64,000 bases of DNA, from contig JAQFVV010006310.1 in assembly GCA_028023455.1 (NCBI GenBank), forward strand, positions 496,001 through 560,000, given 5' to 3'. This DNA comes from Epiperipatus broadwayi (Eukaryota > Onychophora > Udeonychophora > Euonychophora > Peripatidae). This document shows positions 34,828 through 47,262 of this stretch, piece after piece (position 1 is the first letter of the stretch; the number at the start of each line of letters is the position of its first letter). The notes beneath the pieces were generated by a model. It saw only the letters and a program-made list of their open reading frames with translations, was not told where the DNA came from and did no database searches. The position numbers and the translations under genes are program-made.

Positions 34828-36279
34828 TCAAAAAATTTTTTTTTCTCACTTATTGTATTTTTTTTCATTGTTTGTTTTAAAAACAATCCCAAAAAATACA
34901 AGTGATATAGTTTTTGTTAGGTCCTAATGTGAAAGGTCCGATTATCAATCATGTCTAAAATTCTTTACAAAGCAGAGATAACATAGATTTATTTGACTAT
35001 TATTAATAAACTCATGATAAATTATAACTACATTTCTGCACATAAATAATTAACTTACAATAGAGTAATTCTCTTTATATATATATATATATATTTATCT
35101 GTAGGCTTATTAAATAATAATATATACTATAATGGCACTGTATCTGCTAGTGCTTCTGCAGATCTCATTTTCCAATGATGAATCACCTATTCTCTTCTAG
35201 TTTATTCTCAGTCAACCTCTGATATACTGATGTATTAAAACACAATTTAAAACATGCTATAGCAAGAGTGCAAAGGTTTTTGCTATTGTTGGTTCAACAT
35301 ACCTATATATTTTATTCGTGATTGTCTATTTCATTGTCCAACTGACACTAATTAATTCATATTTTCTAGTCTTGAAAATACATTTAGATTATTTTTAGGT
35401 TGTTTGTATTCATTTGTTTTTGATTTCCACACATTATTATATAATCCTTCATTAGTTATTTCTCCAGAATCTAATTAATTCTCAAAAATTTTTATAATTC
35501 TTTTACAACAAATTTTAAAATTATTTTTTACTAATACAAAACAGATATAAAGAATGTTTTTAAATATAGTTAAGTTAAATTTTGTAACATATGTGTAAAA
35601 ACCATGTATTTGGAATGTTGGTTAGTGGTGGGAAAACCACAGAAAATAAGCAACACATTAATAGCAATGACTTGTTTCCTTTTTTTTAAGATAAGTTAGA
35701 CTGGTTATAGGGAAATGATTGAAGTGAATATAGGTTTTTTTACTGTTTTATAAGAAGCAATCTTATAAATGTTAGGTTATTGTTGATTACATTGAAGATA
35801 TAGCATTCCCAGTTATTCAGTTGTATGTGATAACTAATGAATATGATAAATTGTTAGAATTTAAACTATGAAACGTTAATAGAAAAAAAATATTGTGTAT
35901 CAAAAATGAGAATTTGTAAAGTTATATAGAATAGTGAAGAAAAAATTATATTGTAGATTATGAAGATTTTAAAAAATAAGTGAAAGGTTGATATATTTTT
36001 ATAGAAAAAAATAATGTTAATTTAGGATTGAATTTATTCATGGGAAGTTTCATGATATAGGAATAAATTTCATAGACATATGATACATTGATTCACAGTA
36101 GATTTAGGAACAATATTAAGAATGTGTGTGTTATATTCAGGGATTGTTATACATTAGATCAAATGTTATAATGATAAATTGAGGATAAATTTAAAGAGAA
36201 TAAAAATTGGGCAAGAAAGTAATTACGTCATCAAGCAAATATTGGTAATATAAGAGCTAATTTTTTAAAATTTGTTTGG
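34828..36279. other. Intron stretch; weak alternative-exon candidate at 35105
   Basis: AT-rich with a (TA)n run near 35080. An AG at 35103-35104 after this run is followed by a phase-matched open stretch of about 23 codons to a TGA at 35176; see the hunt section. Nothing else recognised. Confidence 0.4.
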
Positions 36280-36384
36280 TAATTGCTATGACCAGCCAGT
36301 CAGATGTAATAAGCTTATTATAACGGTTGGGGAATTGCTTTCACTATCTGCCGTACAGGGCGCCACTAGGCCATTTAAATCTAA

Positions 36385-36605
36385 GTTTTTACGCTGGGTT
36401 TGGGAAAAGATAAAGGGGATTTAGATATAAAGGTTATAGAATTGACAAAGATTATGTTGTGGAAATGGGATGGAGCAGAATATGGGAAAATTTAGAGTGG
36501 AGAATGGAAAATAAAGTGGCTAACAGGTTTATCAGCATAATTGCTGAGATATTCTTGACTTCGTTTAAGGAGAAGCCACAATACATCACATCACATCAGA
36601 ATATT
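36385..36605 (+). mobile_element. 3' end of a LINE related to the one at 1-2840
   Basis: It aligns with 2645-2840: 'GCTGGGTTTGGGAAAAGATA', 'TTGACAAAGATTATGTTGTG', 'AAAGTGGCTAACAGGTTT', 'AGGAGAAGCCACAATACATC'. It ends in CACATCACATCA, like the first copy. The 5' truncation point is near 36385, typical of LINE insertion. Just upstream (36280-36370) is a GC-richer stretch of unknown origin. The 66-codon open stretch inside is repeat-derived. Confidence 0.85.
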
Positions 36606-38750
36606 TATAATGTAGGCAGATACTTTTTTGTGGAGATTCCATTTTATTTATTCGACTGATATGCCCTAGTCGCTAAGCTTAAGGAGATGTAGAGATTTAA
36701 TATATAACTTATTAAATGTATTTCAGTATTAAAATAAAAAATAAAATAAACCATTGCCAGTAATAACACACAAAAACATTAATTGTTTCACATATACAAA
36801 TTTAAATTTGAGGACTAAATTAATCTTGCTTTAATTTATTATCATTTTATACTTTAGTTAAAATCCGTACAGATTGACAGTTTATATAATTTTGTTTTAG
36901 AATGTTGAGCATAGATAAGTTACATAGATTACACAATTAAAACTTTTCAAAACAGCGAACCTCAGGCTAAAAGTTCGTAGCCAAACCACGCTAGCTTCCT
37001 GATATACAGACGCAACCAATGCAATATGAAGATGTTAGCATAAAACCATGTTGACAGGAATGTGCATCTTTCTGGCGAAGGAATCATATATATAAAACGT
37101 TAAAAAGAATTGCTTCATTTGGAGGGAGAACGGTCATTGCCAACTTATAGTCCCTATCCATAGAACGAAAAGGGAAATCAATGGCGGGTAAGTACTCCAC
37201 GTCCATTGCAACGGGATGGCTACACCTTTGGGCCATGCATTTATTTGGGCATATTGCCCTGTATGCTAACAAGCTTCACATTATATTGATATAAACACCC
37301 ACATATTCCTCTACCAGCATTGACACTATGAAACAAATAGTCTGAAATTAACCCTAATGGCCTTACCCCAAACTTAACGACTCTATGCAGCCATCTACAC
37401 CAAACTTTAAATTTAATAATTTAGTTATTTAATAAACAAAAAAAATAAATAAAAGAAAAAATGGAAACGATTGAGTAGCAAACTTATACATAAAAAAAAA
37501 TATTAATAATGGATTTAGAATTCTTTTGATAGTCAGATAAGAGTTCATTTAATAATTATGTTTAGCTGATGCATTAAAAGCTTGTTTAAGTTCATATTGA
37601 TAAAAGTTTATACTTTCCAGAGTAACTCTTTACGAATCCTCCTGATTGTGGCAGGTTTATGCAAGTCCATCCTAAGTCTCACATTTTGTGTAGATTGTTC
37701 TCTTTAGAGATGAAACCACTGCTTGCCAATGCTTTCAGGAATTGTCATCAGGAGGCCGGCGCAAAGGAAACAAAATCTATTGCTTTAGATACAGTTATAT
37801 TTCAATCATTTTCATTTACTAAGATTTTTAAATAGAAATTAATTAACATTTTTCTATTTTCTTTTATATTAATTAGTCTACAGATCTTTACTTTTTTTTT
37901 TTACATTTCTTACTTTTAAATACTTTTTTCTTTAAAGTTTTTCATCTGTGCGATAATATATATGTTAAATAAGTATTTTAATTTTTCATTTTTAATAAAT
38001 CAGTTTTTATTTACGATCTTTTCTATTTATTTTAATTTTAAAATAATGTAACGGCATATGTATACTGTTACATTATATTTAGAAACAGAGAACATACACA
38101 ATATCATTAATATTGGTTAATATAATGTGCTTAATAAAATCTTCTGTATATATAATTAATAATAAAATTATTTATATTATCTCACCCTAAGGTTACATAA
38201 CTTACAATGAAATTTTATGTAATTTGTTTAAAAAATCTAGATTACTTTGGAGCTTTGTGGGTAAATCCATTTTGGGAATTAGTCTATGTGAGTACATCAA
38301 CATAAATTAATGTTCTACATTAATTTATTTTTCCTATTTGAAGCAAGTGAATTTCTTTCAGATGGTAGGTAGACAGGCCTCTAGCCTGATCCGGATCCTT
38401 AGATTGACTCAATCTCTGGCGTTTCATTGGTCAATAGATTTATTAATATATTTATAATAATTTGACCATCTGTTTTTAATATATTTTCTTCATGGTTTTT
38501 ACATTCTTTTTAAGTTGGTTGTCTTCATTTAATAAAGTAACTTTTACTTACCTTTTTCACGATTCTTTTTCAACTTTACATATTTTTCTTAATATAAAAA
38601 AAAAATTTTCTTTGCTACATTTATATATGTATAAATCATTAACATTTATTTATATATTCTTTCAAACCCATATTTTAGTACCTATACAGTATATGTAGCA
38701 GTAATAAAGTAATACAGTAAAACAAATATTTTCTACTGCTTGCATGATCT
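36606..38750. other. Intron stretch; GC-richer patch at 36950-37400
   Basis: Mostly AT-rich. The patch 36950-37400 has a 62-codon minus-strand open stretch (37084-37272) with cysteines and prolines but no known motif. A second copy was not seen. The stretch 37610-37770 is also less AT-rich and unexplained. Confidence 0.35.
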
Positions 38751-38751
38751 T

Positions 38752-38811
38752 AAAGATAATTTATAGAGAAATCCTTAATTGAAAGATAATTTATAGAGAA
38801 ATCCTTAATTT
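38752..38811. repeat. Two-copy ~30-bp tandem repeat
   Basis: AAAGATAATTTATAGAGAAA followed by TCCTTAATT occurs twice in a row. Confidence 0.85.
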
Positions 38812-39099
38812 GGCTGTGAAATGATCAGCATGTGGTAATAATAAAAAAAATGGGGAAGTATACCATAATACTAAAAAAGAGGATAGATATTTTTTAGAAA
38901 TATTAATAATAAATTGAAACATAAAAGTGATTAAATTTGAAATAGATAGAAATAGAATATAGAAGAATAGAGAAATTAACAAAGAAAATTTAGCATTCCT
39001 TTAGCATATAATTCAATATAATAATTCAAATGTGAAGAGAGGGAAAAGCAATAATATTGTAAAATAATATAATAATAATAAATAGATAATTATTATTTG

Positions 39100-40440
39100 A
39101 AAAAGTGGAAAGATTAAGGATGGTTTAGGAAAATTTGTGATTTTTGTATAGAAATAGAAAGCTTTAAGATATGCTTATTTGGGGGAAAAAATCAGATAAA
39201 TAATGATGGGATTATGAAATAATTAAAAATGATTGACTGTTTTTTGTTCTAGAATTCATAAGAAACTTGAGTGTTGGAAATGATATAGTTAGTTCCAAAT
39301 CACACAGAAGATTACAATAATTGTGAAGCTCTGGATGAGGCAATTAATGGTACACAGCTCAGAGACTAGACAAGATTTCAGATATATATTTCTGAATTTC
39401 ATGGTTTGAGTGAATTTGATATGTAGCTGTGGAAAATTGTAATAAGACACCCCCTCCCCCTCAACAATTATTATTTATGAAACAAAATGTTAATGCAATG
39501 AAAACTGAAGAATTTAGAAGAATATGTTTAATTGCATGTGGCATTAAATATCATAGAAAGATGAACAGGTATATTTCTAATAAAGCCATTTTGATTCTGA
39601 AAAGACAGTTGAATTTACATCTTTAATTGATATTAAAAAAGCAATAATTAGATTGGTTACATTGATGGATATATTGAAAAGAAATGTGAGATAATTGCTA
39701 ATCTATATATAACACAAAAATAATTATCATATTAAACAATTGTTTTTCAAAAGAGATAGGTATAGATTGAGGCTTAAGACATGAATTTATTTGATATTTA
39801 TTTAATCGGGTTGCTAAGTAAGTATTGATTTCTAAGGATACATTTACATTGGAGGAAAAAAATATTGTCACTGTATTTAAGATAGCAAGGATGAACTTAA
39901 CAAGATGTTAAAAGTAGAATTAATGAAGTTTGGAATGAAACTAGATGCAACTAAAACTAAAGCAATCTAGATAGTTGGAATGGATAAAAGATTAAGAATT
40001 TTATTAGAATATTAAAGATCCAATTAATATTTTTAAAATTAGAAAAGTTGTTTAATTGATGATGTTAGAATCAATTGAGAAATTGTTATGAGAACTTCAG
40101 TGGCTAAAAAAATTTAAGAATATCCTTAACTCATTGAAGCTGTATCTCATAAAAGAACTTTTGTAAGTATAAGGTAGCTTTAATATATAAAAAATAATAA
40201 TAAATGAATATTGGAAGCTTTAATGATATAAATTTAAAGAATAGAAAAAGTAAGATTAAAGCTGGAAATATATGATTTATTATAAAGTAAATGAAAAGAT
40301 ACTTGATCAAGAAAAGATAAATCTAGGAGTAGTACATATATGTGTGATTAATCAATTATTTACAGATAGAAGTTTGTTGTAAATTGAAAGGATACTCTTT
40401 GATTCTTTGATGTGTTTAAGGAACTTAGCAGGACAAATTT
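39100..40440 (+). mobile_element. Decayed LINE (RTE-like) relic
   Basis: The strand is purine-rich with broken frames. The segment at 39600-39660 gives an 'IDIKKA' type RT block A, and 39770-39830 fits the following block. From 39900 to 40150 there is a diffuse match to the lysine-rich stretch after Y-x-D-D ('KLEKLFN', 'LKKFKNILNSLK'). The 65-codon open stretch at 39429 is part of it. Assignment is by overall look and order, so moderate at best. Confidence 0.45.
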
Positions 40441-40604
40441 CTAATATTCATTCCATACCTTTTCATTGTAACTTATTACTGTGTGATTATTTATATAGTA
40501 AATTCATATGGATGGGCTGCTTACACGTATCAGAGAACCTGGTGAATTATTTGGTTTTTCACTGAGTTTAAAATGAAGAAACACTGATTTTTCTTTTAGT
40601 TGCC

Positions 40605-40685
40605 GATAGTTCATAACTGAAATACCAGTTGAGTTTATTTGAAGGATAGTTCATAACTGAAATACCAGTTGAGTTTTTTTGAAGG
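40605..40685. repeat. Two-copy 40-bp tandem repeat
   Basis: GATAGTTCATAACTGAAATA followed by CCAGTTGAGTTTATTTGAAG occurs twice head to tail, with one base different. Confidence 0.95.
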
Positions 40686-42889
40686 TAAGATGAATGTGTG
40701 GATGATTGATCTTTTTATATATTGCAATGGTACAAAGGAAATGTAATTGTTGAACAATGGGAAATAATCATTATCTCTTCAAACTCATAAATCCAAAGGT
40801 CACTGAACATGAACAAAATTCAGCAATAGATGTAAGTAATAAACAAGCTATAAACATAGCATGCCTTCCCTAATATTAATCAAATCAAATTATCCTTTGT
40901 AACTGGATTTAAAAGATATATTATGAAACAAACTAATTATCATTTAATCAATGTTAAACATAGGGTATATTATAAAAGCAATTAATAACTATAAAAATAT
41001 TTTTACATCTAAAAAGCTGAGATCATTCTAGCAATGCTGATCATCAATGTTCTAGCCATGTAGGACCATAAATGTATTGGCCATCTTTAATGTAATTTTA
41101 TATCCGTAAATAAAATGAGTGCACTTTAAAAGTGATTCCACATCTATATATTGTAAATATTGTTATACTTGAAACTAGAATGGGAATGCAAGGACTCTAG
41201 GGATTGTGACTTGAAAATTGGAAGATTCTACACCATTTTGAAGCAAAAAATCTTTTCAATCAAACAAAAAATATTTGTCAATTATTACCTACATTAAAAA
41301 TTAAGATTTTATAAATGAAGATGTGCACATCGTCAATTCATTTTTTTAGTATGGTTGCTTTTAGTTCTTTTGTAGTTACTTAGTTAAGGATATCTTTTTT
41401 ATAACTTCAATTTATAGCTTAGACATATCTCTTAGATCCAAGTTTTTTTGTATAGTTTCTTCAAATATTTATAGCTTTTTGTTTTCTAGTTCCAGATCTC
41501 CAATTTAATAGTTATTTCATCCAGAATAATACTGGTATCCAGTTTAATAATCATTTTAATCCCCTTTTTTCATTTAACTTTTTTTGTAGTTCAGCTTTCA
41601 GTTTAATAATTATTTCTATTAAAAATGAGATACTCAACAATACATCATTGAGATATTATAAATAAATAATACAATGCATGTGTTAGGATGAAAATCCTTA
41701 GTATTTACATTATATATTATCTCTGCACTAGAAAATAAAATCAAATGTTAGATTTTTTTCTTTTGTAATTCCAGAAATTCAGTTTACTTATTATTTTTAT
41801 TTCAAATTAACATCATTTTTTTTCTTATAGTTCTTTATTTTCATTATAATAATCTCCATGTCAGTTTAACACAAGCTGAGACAACCATGATTTTACATGG
41901 ATACATAAGGCTTATTAAAAAAAATTTTTAGGGCTATTTTCTTTCTACATTGCTTTTGCTGAAATTGATTACATAATTGTATTGGTAATACTCAGATTTT
42001 AGCTAAAGCTTCTTAATAAGCACATGTTTCTTATAAACTCCATTTTATAAATCTTTTTTAAATTAGAGTGTGGTCAATTTAACTTCATACTACAAACTGA
42101 GCTTCTCATTGTTCTCCTCATTATACCAAAGTTTATTGCTTTCTCCCCCATATCTTTTCTTTCAAAAATAATGTTGATATCCATCTAATAACAGTGCTAT
42201 CTCAGACATGATAGCATCTTATCATGACCAATTGATGTTTTTTTTTAATTATGTGAAACAGATAATATTTTATTTATACTTTAATTTGGAAAACATTTTA
42301 TTTTTTTAGAGCGCGAGAGAAAAAAAAACTTTATTAATTAATAACTTTTTTTAAAAATGATAATACCTTGAGTTTTTTTCTCTTGAAAATTAGTATACTC
42401 TCTTTTAAATATTTTACTTACATCTCTTTTTTTTAAAATATATATATATATATAATTACTGAAGAGAGAAAAAATAAAATATTATTTATCTTATTCTTTT
42501 TTTAAAAAAAAAAATACTTTTTTTTATTTTTATGGGTATCCCTAGTAAACATTAAATACTTATTATAATATAAAATGTCTTAGATATGTCACATGATTAT
42601 TTTATGTATTTAGCCTTTTACTAAATTTAATAATTATAACCTAGCGCAACTTTAATTTTAAAGCCAGGCTATCATGAAACTAATACTATAAGAAATAATT
42701 TTTCTCAGTATATAGACATTTATACTCATGACAGATGAAACAAAATTATGATCCTTATTCCCAGCAGGCTGTAAAATCATCAGCCAAGGCAGTGGTTGAT
42801 AGTCAAAGGAGAAGGTGCTAAGAATTTCTTGATTGCAAAACCAAGCTGCCATTCAATGACAACTTCTTATTTATATACAGCTATAGAGT
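40686..42889. other. Intron stretch without clear features
   Basis: AT-rich. A less AT-rich patch at 42640-42860 could be the 5' leader of the RTE-like element that follows. Confidence 0.4.
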
Positions 42890-45200
42890 ACTTTTAAACA
42901 ATGGGAAATAACATGAATTGGAACAACTTTTAATATAGGGCAGATAAGATGGAGAGATGATCGATTTAAAAAAATGGTCATGTAATATTGTGCAATGGCA
43001 CAAATGAAGTGGGATCTATTATGAACAAAAAGTGGAAAAATAGCATTGTGGAGTGACATAATTACTTTATTCAAATTGATAGGTGATAGTAAGAGCAGTT
43101 AATTCAAGTTAGTACGCAACAAGTTCTCATTATAATGAAGAAGTAAAGGATTTTATATGAATGTACAAAATGCTTTTGGTTAGACTAAACAACATTTTAA
43201 AATGGTCATGGTTGATATTAGAACTGGTAAATGATGAAAAGATGAAAGTGCTGTGGTTAAATAAGATTATGATGACAGAATGAGAGGATTCAGCCTTGTG
43301 AAATTTATACCAAAAAAAACAACAACTGTATTTTATGATTTTTTTTTTTGAGAAAAATGCTAAATAGAAATAAGGGTGAAAGCATCCAAATGAAGATATA
43401 TATGTATAAAGAAATATTTTATCTAACAAAAACATGTATTTTAAGGTTATAATGTTCTTAATAGATTTAACATTGCAAGTTATCATTGATTAATGAAATG
43501 TAAGACACATAGTAATGCAAAACTAGAATGACATAAAAAATATTAAGCCACAATTTACTCAGTAAATTTTCTAGCAAGACAAATTGTATGAAGAAAATAA
43601 GAAATATGAAAATTTTTAATAATGATGAGTATCTAGAGTTATGTAAAATTGTATGAAAAAAATTAATAATGACATAAGAAAATATAATTTAGAATTAGCA
43701 ATTATATATAAAACTCATAAGTATAAAACGACATCTTGATATTGAAGAAAAATTTTACTGCAACAAAAAGACAGCTACTTCTAAAAAGAGAGATATCATG
43801 AAATGTGTATAAAAATATATATAAATTATATAGTTATAAAGAACAAGAATACAAAATATCCGCTACAATTACCACCTTTTCTGAATTGATTTATTTTAAA
43901 TGAATAGATAAGACATGCAATTAACTCTATAAAGAAATAGCTCCTGGAAGTGATGGAATTATTATTGATATTTTAAATGAAGCGTATGAAAAAATAAATA
44001 AAAGTTTTACAAAGCCATATACCAAGTGTTTAAATTATAGTTTACGAGATAATTAAAAGAATGCAGTACTAATATTGATATTTAAAAAATGTGATAAAGA
44101 AATTAGAAATTATAGATCTATCAATCTTCTATCAATTCTATGCAAAATCTTAGCAAGATAATTACTATTCAGTCTCTACAACAAACTTGGATTCTTTTAT
44201 CAGCAAAAAGAACAAGCTGGATTTAAAAGTTATCATTATACTTTGCATTTGTGGATTGTGAAGGTTTATTTAATTCTATAAGCATTTCTACAATGGTGAT
44301 TATTGGATCATCATGATAAAGATCCGGAATATTATCATATTTTGAAAAATATCAAATGCAACAACAACAGTAAATAGCTCACATGATGATACAAAGAAAA
44401 TTATTTAATTAAAGGGGGTTTATGACAGGGTGATTTCATATCTCAAAACCTTTTTACAGCAGTTTTGCAGAAGTATTTTGTGGATTTAAATGAGAAACTA
44501 AGGGAGTAAAAGTAATTGGAAATTATTTAAGTCATCGTAATATCTTTTTGCAAATAATGCTGAGCGGCTTCAATTAATGTGCAATAGTTATCAGATGAAA
44601 CTAAGGAAATGCTAAAAAGACTAAATTAATGTTTAATGGATTTTCTCATAAAAATAAAATAAAGATCCATAATCACGAATTAGAACACATTAGCAACTAT
44701 AAATGTCTTGTTCAGATTATTAATACAGTTAGAAATAGAATGGATGAAATTAGTCATAAATTTATACTTAGATGGATTACTTTTGATATAAACAACTTAA
44801 TATTAGAAGGAAATATGCTTATGTCTTTGAAAAGTAAGGTTTTTAATAGATGTGATTTGGAATTCTTATTTATGAATATGTAACATGGATAACAGATGAA
44901 CAATACAGAAAACAGACTACTAAATGAAATATGGAGATATGTGTATTATGAGTAATAAGTAGAAGTTTGAAAATGGAATACAAGGATGAGAGAATAAACA
45001 GTTATCGCTAACATCATTGAAAGAATTAAGAGATTGAACTGAAGTTCAGCTATATACATTGCTAGAAGGGATGATAATAGATAGACAATTGAAGTTTTAA
45101 ATTAAACCTGAGAAATTGTAAAAGACCTATAAAAAGATTATATGTGAGATGCATGGTTGAAATAAAGTTTATTGGTGTGCTGTTGAGAATAGATGCTAGA
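42890..45200 (+). mobile_element. Near full-length, decayed RTE-like LINE
   Basis: Endonuclease remnants come first: 'TSSHYNEEVKDFYMNVQNAF' in shifted frames at about 43110-43170, a 'MVMVDIRTGK' block (position of GDFNAKIG) near 43205, and 'DRMRGFSLVKF' near 43275. RT remnants follow: 'APGSDGIIIDILNEA' at 43940, 'NYRSINLLSILCKILAR' at 44108, 'EQAGFKSYHYT' at 44210, and 'QGDFISQNLFTAVL' near 44425. A-N-N in place of A-D-D is near 44550. The C-terminal part at 44629-44883 ('YKCLVQIINTVRNRMDEISH') fits the Y-L-G-x-x-I ... R-R-I block of RTE-type elements. Many stops make it inactive. It is in the same orientation as MAP7. Confidence 0.8.
44629..44883 (+). pseudogene. RTE-like RT C-terminal segment
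   Basis: Longest surviving frame of the element, 84 codons. It contains 'EHISNYKCLVQII' (the Y-L-G-Q-x-I block after YxDD), 'RNRMDEISHKFILRWITF' (R-R-I-x-x-x-W-x-x-F block) and 'SLKSKVFNRCDLEFLFMNM' (K-x-x-V-x-x-x-C-x-L-P-x-L-x-Y block). The order and spacing match RTE-clade proteins. It is not a host gene. Confidence 0.75.
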
Positions 45201-45584
45201 GATTGGAAAAACTGAATTTTTTTCTAGAGATCTTTCTGCACTGGATTAATAATGTTTGAAAATTATGATAATAATTATTAAATGTAAATATATATTTATG
45301 TTGGCAAACTTAAAGTTTTGGGAAAAGATGCCTATTAAATCAAAACTTAAACATAATCATCCCAACTATCTTTCAACAATCGAAAGGCTGTAACTGGAAA
45401 AATTAAATGTGATTATCGAAAAATCTTTAGAAAGCAGTTATTGTATTATTTCAACTATAGAGTTATACATATATTATTAAAATGTATTTATTACATCTGC
45501 ACTATAATAACCATCTGCTCACATGTAGATGAAAACATATTTTTAGGAATGTCTGAAGGGTTTGCAATAATGTCATTTTAGTGT
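45201..45584. other. Intron stretch without clear features
   Basis: AT-rich; nothing recognised. Confidence 0.4.
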
Positions 45585-45936
45585 TGATTATTTGTTAGAC
45601 TATTTCCATTATCTAATGTTAAGAACTGAATGTCTTTAGAAAAAATTTAAACTATTTTTCAACTGTTAATAACAACACACAGGTTAGTATTCAACACCTT
45701 TCTTCTTTAGATGAGCATTATTTTAAAATTCAGTATTCAAGAATCTAAAGGTTCAGTTTTGATTCTCATTCTTATATTGCCACTGATAAAGCCAGCAACA
45801 TCTGAAGAAGAGAGTAATAATTCTAAAAATGTTGTGTTAAATACTAACCTGTATGCTATTACTAAATGTGAATGTATTTAGAAAGTTTAATTTTTTTCTA
45901 AAGACATTCAGTTCTTAATAGTCCAACAAATAATTA
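45585..45936 (+). mobile_element. Inverted-repeat element holding dispersed repeat copy 2
   Basis: AAGAACTGAATGTCTTTAGA at 45621 is mirrored by TCTAAAGACATTCAGTTCTT near 45897-45916. The outer parts (TTATTTGTTAGACTAT and ATAGTCCAACAAATAA) also pair, apart from a 15-base insertion in the left arm. Between the arms, 45720-45890 matches the dispersed repeat at 11565-11760. The first copy lacks these clear arms. Confidence 0.7.
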
Positions 45937-47211
45937 ATATTTTTAGTAATATTATAGTCTTTCTTTTCTCCAAGATCAATCAATTTAGAACTGATGACAC
46001 AAAATAAGGCTTTTTCTATTTTGTTTCTGCTGCAAATTGAATTACCAGAAGATATATTTTTGGATTGTAATATATATATTTTTTATCAAAATTTATTTCT
46101 ACAATGAAAAAAATATCTTCCAATGTATAAAATGAAAATCAGTTATTAGATGACTTTTTCCATTTAGTCTGAATTTATTTTTCAGCGGTTATTCTTATTA
46201 GGAATACCATCATTATTTTTTTTTGACATTAATTATGAATATATTAATTTCAAATCTTTTTTATACTTACTTAGTTCAGTATTTGTAATTTCCCTTACAG
46301 TTCAGCCATCTAGCAAATTTTATAGACCTAAAATCAATATTATGATACTGTTTGTATATACATATACAAATTATTAATTAATTTTTTACATATCTATTTT
46401 TTTTTTTTTTTTGCTAATATTTGACATTTAATCCATAAAATTAAGATTATCAATATGGTAAAAAAATAAAAAATATGTGAGTGATCTTCCATTGCATGTT
46501 TGAAAGTGATTGTTCGCTAATCAAAACATAAAATTAAATAAAAAATATTAGTATAAGTGCAGAAATGTTTTTTATTGTTTTGATAATTTTTTAAAAATTA
46601 TTTTAACATTGTTATAGTAAAATTGCATATGTACTTACTTATAAATTTAAGAAAACAATAGTTTAAAATTTATTATTTTTTAAAAATATTGTACAATTAT
46701 TATAACATATTCCAGTCATTAATAAATTTATCATAATACAGGGTTTTTTTTTAAACTTTTTTTTAAATGTATGAATAATGCCTCCCCTTCCCATTTCTCA
46801 AGTATACATTAATTTTTAATAAAAGTCATCACTTACAAATATTTTTCTAGATATTTGTACTTTTTTTTTCTTTGACTTTTATTATTATTAGTGTTATTTT
46901 TAGTTATTTTGTTGGTGTTCATGTTACATATTTGTGAATGCTTTATTTTGTTTTTGTATTTTGCAGTTGGTCATTGTTTGTATCTGTGCTGTGAGACAGT
47001 CTGCACTTACAGTTTTTTCCTGGATATTTATTATTTGTGTTTTTTATTTTATTTTAATCCCATCATTTTTTTTTTTTTTAGTTTGCTTTAATTATTAAGA
47101 ATTTTTGAATGATTTGCATGTTTACCCTTTTTTTTTTTCTATATTTTTATTGCATGAATTTGATGCTTTTTGTAAAGCTTTTTATTATATTTTTTCTGCA
47201 ACTTTATTTAG
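45937..47211. other. Intron stretch before the 51-nt exon
   Basis: AT-rich with T runs. The 66-codon open stretch at 46891-47091 is T-rich low complexity. The pyrimidine-rich tract before the acceptor begins near 47180. Confidence 0.4.
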
Positions 47212-47262
47212 CTATATCTACACCTATTTTGAGTCGTAAACCATTTGAAAGAATTAGGGATG
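47212..47262 (+). CDS. MAP7-family 51-nt exon, phase-symmetric
   Basis: A pyrimidine-rich tract and TTTAG at 47207-47211 precede it, and the strong donor GTGAGT follows at 47263. It begins with two bases completing the codon split after 33811 (G|CT, alanine) and ends with one base, so both edges have phase 1. The 17 residues read A-I-S-T-P-I-L-S-R-K-P-F-E-R-I-R-D plus the start of a G or other G-starting codon. Ser/Thr/Pro and basic residues fit the disordered linker after the MAP7 coiled coil. Since its length is a multiple of three, skipping it would keep the frame. The exon is inferred from splice signals and phase only; no homologous residues are recognised. Confidence 0.7.

Larger units (their letters stand above)
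33812..47211 (+). other. MAP7 intron, ~13.4 kb
   Basis: Donor GTTAGT at 33812; acceptor is a pyrimidine-rich tract (TTTTTTCTGCAACTTTATTTAG) shortened here to its end CAACTTTATTTAG at 47199-47211. The intron splits a GCT alanine codon (G | CT). It contains a foldback element, LINE relics and an inverted-repeat element. Confidence 0.75.
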
